Shown here piece after piece: positions 61,837-64,000 of a DNA stretch of 64,000 nt. The DNA is taken from positions 62,001-126,000 of the forward strand of contig NZ_PQSQ01000003.1 of assembly GCF_002920575.1 (NCBI RefSeq). Reading direction: 5' to 3'. Below the pieces are notes generated by a model. The model had not been told where the DNA came from. It searched no databases and saw nothing but the letters and a program-made list of their open reading frames with translations. The DNA comes from Streptomyces sp. Ru73. Its GTDB lineage: Bacteria > Actinomycetota > Actinomycetes > Streptomycetales > Streptomycetaceae. Positions within the stretch are counted from its first letter, which is position 1. The number at the start of each line of letters is the position of its first letter. The translations under genes were made by a program, and so were the position numbers.

Positions 61837-62783
61837 GCGAGCAGTCCACCCCCGCAGGCTCGGGGGCCACCCGCAAGCACACCGCGCTGCCCAAGGCCCG
61901 CATCCTCATCGAGGCGCTGCCCTGGCTCACCCGGCACCACGGCAAGACCGTCGTCATCAAGTTCGGCGGCAACGCCATGGTCGACGAGGAGCTGAAGGCC
62001 GCCTTCGCGCAGGACGTCGTCTTCCTCCGGCACGCCGGACTGCGCCCCGTCGTCGTGCACGGCGGCGGCCCGCAGATCAGCAAGCAGCTCGACGCGCTCG
62101 GCATCGAGTCGGAGTTCAAGGGCGGGCTGCGGGTCACCACGCCCGAGGCCATGGACGTCGTACGGATGGTGCTGGCCGGGCAGGTCCAGCGGGAGCTGGT
62201 CGGGCTGCTCAACCAGCACGGGCCGCTCGCCGTCGGCATGACCGGCGAGGACGCCCACCTGATGACCGCCACCAAGCACTACGCCGACATCGACGGCGAG
62301 CTGGTCGACATCGGCCGGGTCGGCGAGATCTCCGCCATCGACCCGGGCGCCGTCCAGGCGCTGCTGGACGACGGCCGCATCCCGGTGATCTCCTCGGTCG
62401 CCCGGAGCGCCGACGACGGCCACGTGTACAACGTGAACGCCGACACCGCGGCCGCCGCGCTGGCCGCCGCGCTGAACGCCGAGACACTGATGGTCCTCAC
62501 CGACGTCGAGGGCCTCTACGAGGACTGGCCGAACAGCGACGAGGTGATCTCCCGGCTCACCGCCACCGAGCTGGAGAAGCTGCTGCCGGAGCTGGCCAGC
62601 GGCATGGTGCCGAAGATGCGCGGCTGCCTGCATGCCGTACGCAACGGCGTGCACACCGCCCGCGTCATCGACGGGCGGGTCCAGCACTCCATCCTGCTGG
62701 AGATCTTCACCGACGAGGGCATCGGCACGATGGTCCTGCCGGACGCCAAGGACGCAACGACCGACGAGGGGGCAGGGGCATGA
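61833..62783 (+). CDS. argB: Acetylglutamate kinase
   Basis: ATG 61833 overlaps the argJ stop as ATGA. The 316-residue product has [40 protein letters not shown], the arginine-related N-terminal helix ([20 protein letters not shown]), [40 protein letters not shown] and GGXXPK-like [20 protein letters not shown]. It phosphorylates N-acetylglutamate. The N-terminal helix is typical of hexameric, arginine-inhibited enzymes, so feedback control is likely. Confidence 0.97.
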
Positions 62784-64000
62784 CGGACGGCACGGCCAAC
62801 ACGGACCTCACCCGGCGCTGGCAGGGCGCCATGATGGACAACTTCGGCACGCCCCGCATCCCGCTGGTGCGCGGCGAGGGCGTCCGCGTCTGGGACGCCG
62901 ACGGCAAGGAGTACCTGGACTTCCTCGGCGGCATCGCGGTCAACGCACTGGGCCACGCCCACCCCGCCGTCGTCCGCGCGGTCTCCGACCAGGTCGCCAC
63001 CCTCGGCCACGTCTCGAACTTCTTCGTCGCCGAGCCCACCGTGGCGCTCGCCGAGCGGCTGCTGCGGATCGCCGGCGGCCGCCCGGGCCGGGTGTACTTC
63101 TCCAACTCCGGCGCTGAGGCCAACGAGGCCGCCTTCAAGATCGGCCGGCTGACCGGCCGCACCCACATCGTCTCCACCGTCGGCGGCTTCCACGGCCGCA
63201 CCATGGGCTCCCTCGCGCTGACGGGCCAGCCCGGCAAGCAGGACCCCTTCCGGCCGCTGCCCGGCGACGTCACGTACGTCCCGTACGGCGACACCGAGGC
63301 CCTGAAGGCCGCCGTCACCACCGACACCGCCTTCGTCATCCTGGAGCCCGTCCAGGGCGAGAACGGCGTCGTCGTGCCCCCGGCCGGCTACCTGCACGCC
63401 GCGCGCGAGATCACCGCCGCCACCGGCACCCTGCTCGTCCTGGACGAGATCCAGACCGGCATCGGCCGCACCGGGCACTGGCTGGAGGCCCAGTCCCAGG
63501 GCGTCGAGGCGGACATCGTCACGCTCGCCAAGGGCCTGGGCGGCGGACTGCCGATCGGCGCGACCCTCGCGTACGGCAAGGCCGCCGAGCTGCTCACGCC
63601 CGGCGCGCACGGCTCCACCTTCAGCGGCAACCCCGTCGTCTGCGCCGCCGCACTGGCCGTCCTGGACACCATCGAGGCGGACGGGCTGCTGGACCACGTG
63701 AAGCGGGCCGGGGAGCGGCTGCGGGACGGGATCGAGGCGCTGGGACACCCCCTGGTCGGCTCGGTCCGCGGCGCGGGCCTGCTGCTGGGTATCGTCTTGA
63801 CCGGGCCGCACGCACCGAAGGTGCAGCAGGCCGCTCAGGACGCGGGTCTCCTGGTGAACGCCGTCGCGCCGGACGTGGTCCGGCTCGCGCCGCCGCTGAT
63901 CGTCTCGGACGCTGAAGTGGACACGTTCCTCGGGAAGCTCCCCGGCGTCCTCGACGCGGCCCGGGAAGCGGCCGACGGGGAACGACGATCCGGAGACTGA
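62780..64000 (+). CDS. argD: Acetylornithine aminotransferase
   Basis: ATG 62780 overlaps the argB stop as ATGA, and the TGA ends exactly at the window edge, so the gene is complete. The 406-residue product is a class III PLP aminotransferase: [80 protein letters not shown], the PLP lysine in [20 protein letters not shown] and [19 protein letters not shown]. It makes N-acetylornithine from the semialdehyde. The next gene, argR in other Streptomyces, would begin just outside. Confidence 0.97.
   Translation: MTDGTANTDLTRRWQGAMMDNFGTPRIPLVRGEGVRVWDADGKEYLDFLGGIAVNALGHAHPAVVRAVSDQVATLGHVSNFFVAEPTVALAERLLRIAGGRPGRVYFSNSGAEANEAAFKIGRLTGRTHIVSTVGGFHGRTMGSLALTGQPGKQDPFRPLPGDVTYVPYGDTEALKAAVTTDTAFVILEPVQGENGVVVPPAGYLHAAREITAATGTLLVLDEIQTGIGRTGHWLEAQSQGVEADIVTLAKGLGGGLPIGATLAYGKAAELLTPGAHGSTFSGNPVVCAAALAVLDTIEADGLLDHVKRAGERLRDGIEALGHPLVGSVRGAGLLLGIVLTGPHAPKVQQAAQDAGLLVNAVAPDVVRLAPPLIVSDAEVDTFLGKLPGVLDAAREAADGERRSGD

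Overview
The window is high-GC actinobacterial DNA, almost certainly Streptomyces. GTG starts are frequent, neighbouring genes often overlap by four bases, several families are Streptomyces-typical (DUF317, DUF4913, DUF6083, DUF6112, SCO6880, DUF6177, DUF6507), and the right end carries an ArgR-box-preceded argC-argJ-argB-argD operon. No rRNA, tRNA, CRISPR array, integrase or relaxase gene was recognised.

Layout. (1) 1-9.3 kb: left part of an integrative/conjugative-type element. It holds a CoiA-like nuclease running off the left edge, a RecD2-like helicase, and a minus-strand series of uncharacterised Cys-rich proteins. (2) 9.9-27.7 kb: a long minus-strand transfer operon. Read from its promoter end it encodes an NlpC/P60 wall hydrolase, a DUF6112 pilin-like protein, a single-TM protein, a TrbL/VirB6-like protein, SCO6880, a VirB4-type ATPase, small element proteins, a VirD4-type coupling protein, a DnaB-N protein, a broken C5 DNA methyltransferase, DUF4913, a RelE-like protein, DUF317 and a winged-helix regulator whose 3' end is overrun by an IS630 remnant. 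The operon is preceded by a leader that looks like a peptide-coupled attenuator (27842-27954) and by a large inverted repeat (28095-28169). (3) 28.3-40.8 kb: defence-type cargo. There is a beta-class DNA methyltransferase convergent with a four-gene operon (Vsr-like nuclease, small protein, small HTH protein, NucS-like nuclease), then decayed genes and an IS5 remnant, then a complete type I restriction-modification operon (hsdM-hsdS-hsdR) with an AlbA_2/Schlafen-type gene. (4) 40.9-46.8 kb: a polymorphic-toxin locus with DUF6177, DUF6507, a large toxin with a Gly/His-rich linker, two paralogous downstream immunity-like genes, and an orphan toxin tip between them. (5) 47.6-50.0 kb: an element-edge graveyard with an IS110 remnant, an IS5-type fragment and a helically phased repeat cluster. 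(6) 50.0-64.0 kb: chromosomal core with 3-hydroxyacyl-CoA dehydrogenase, a Tat-exported GH10-like hydrolase, DUF1918, GNAT, a histidine-phosphatase-like protein, a D-2-hydroxyacid dehydrogenase, a FabF-like ketosynthase, a methyltransferase-GNAT fusion, an F420-type oxidoreductase and the arginine operon.

How it works together. Region 2 would build the DNA-transfer channel, with the NlpC/P60 protein opening peptidoglycan and VirD4 coupling DNA to the channel. Regions 3 and 4 are cargo that would protect or favour the host. The core genes are ordinary housekeeping.

Main caution: at least four element genes (NlpC/P60, C5 methyltransferase, toxin, DUF6177) are each broken by one base in a homopolymer, while the core genes are intact. 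This may be assembly error, phase variation or, at two AGA codons, recoding. The sequence alone cannot decide.
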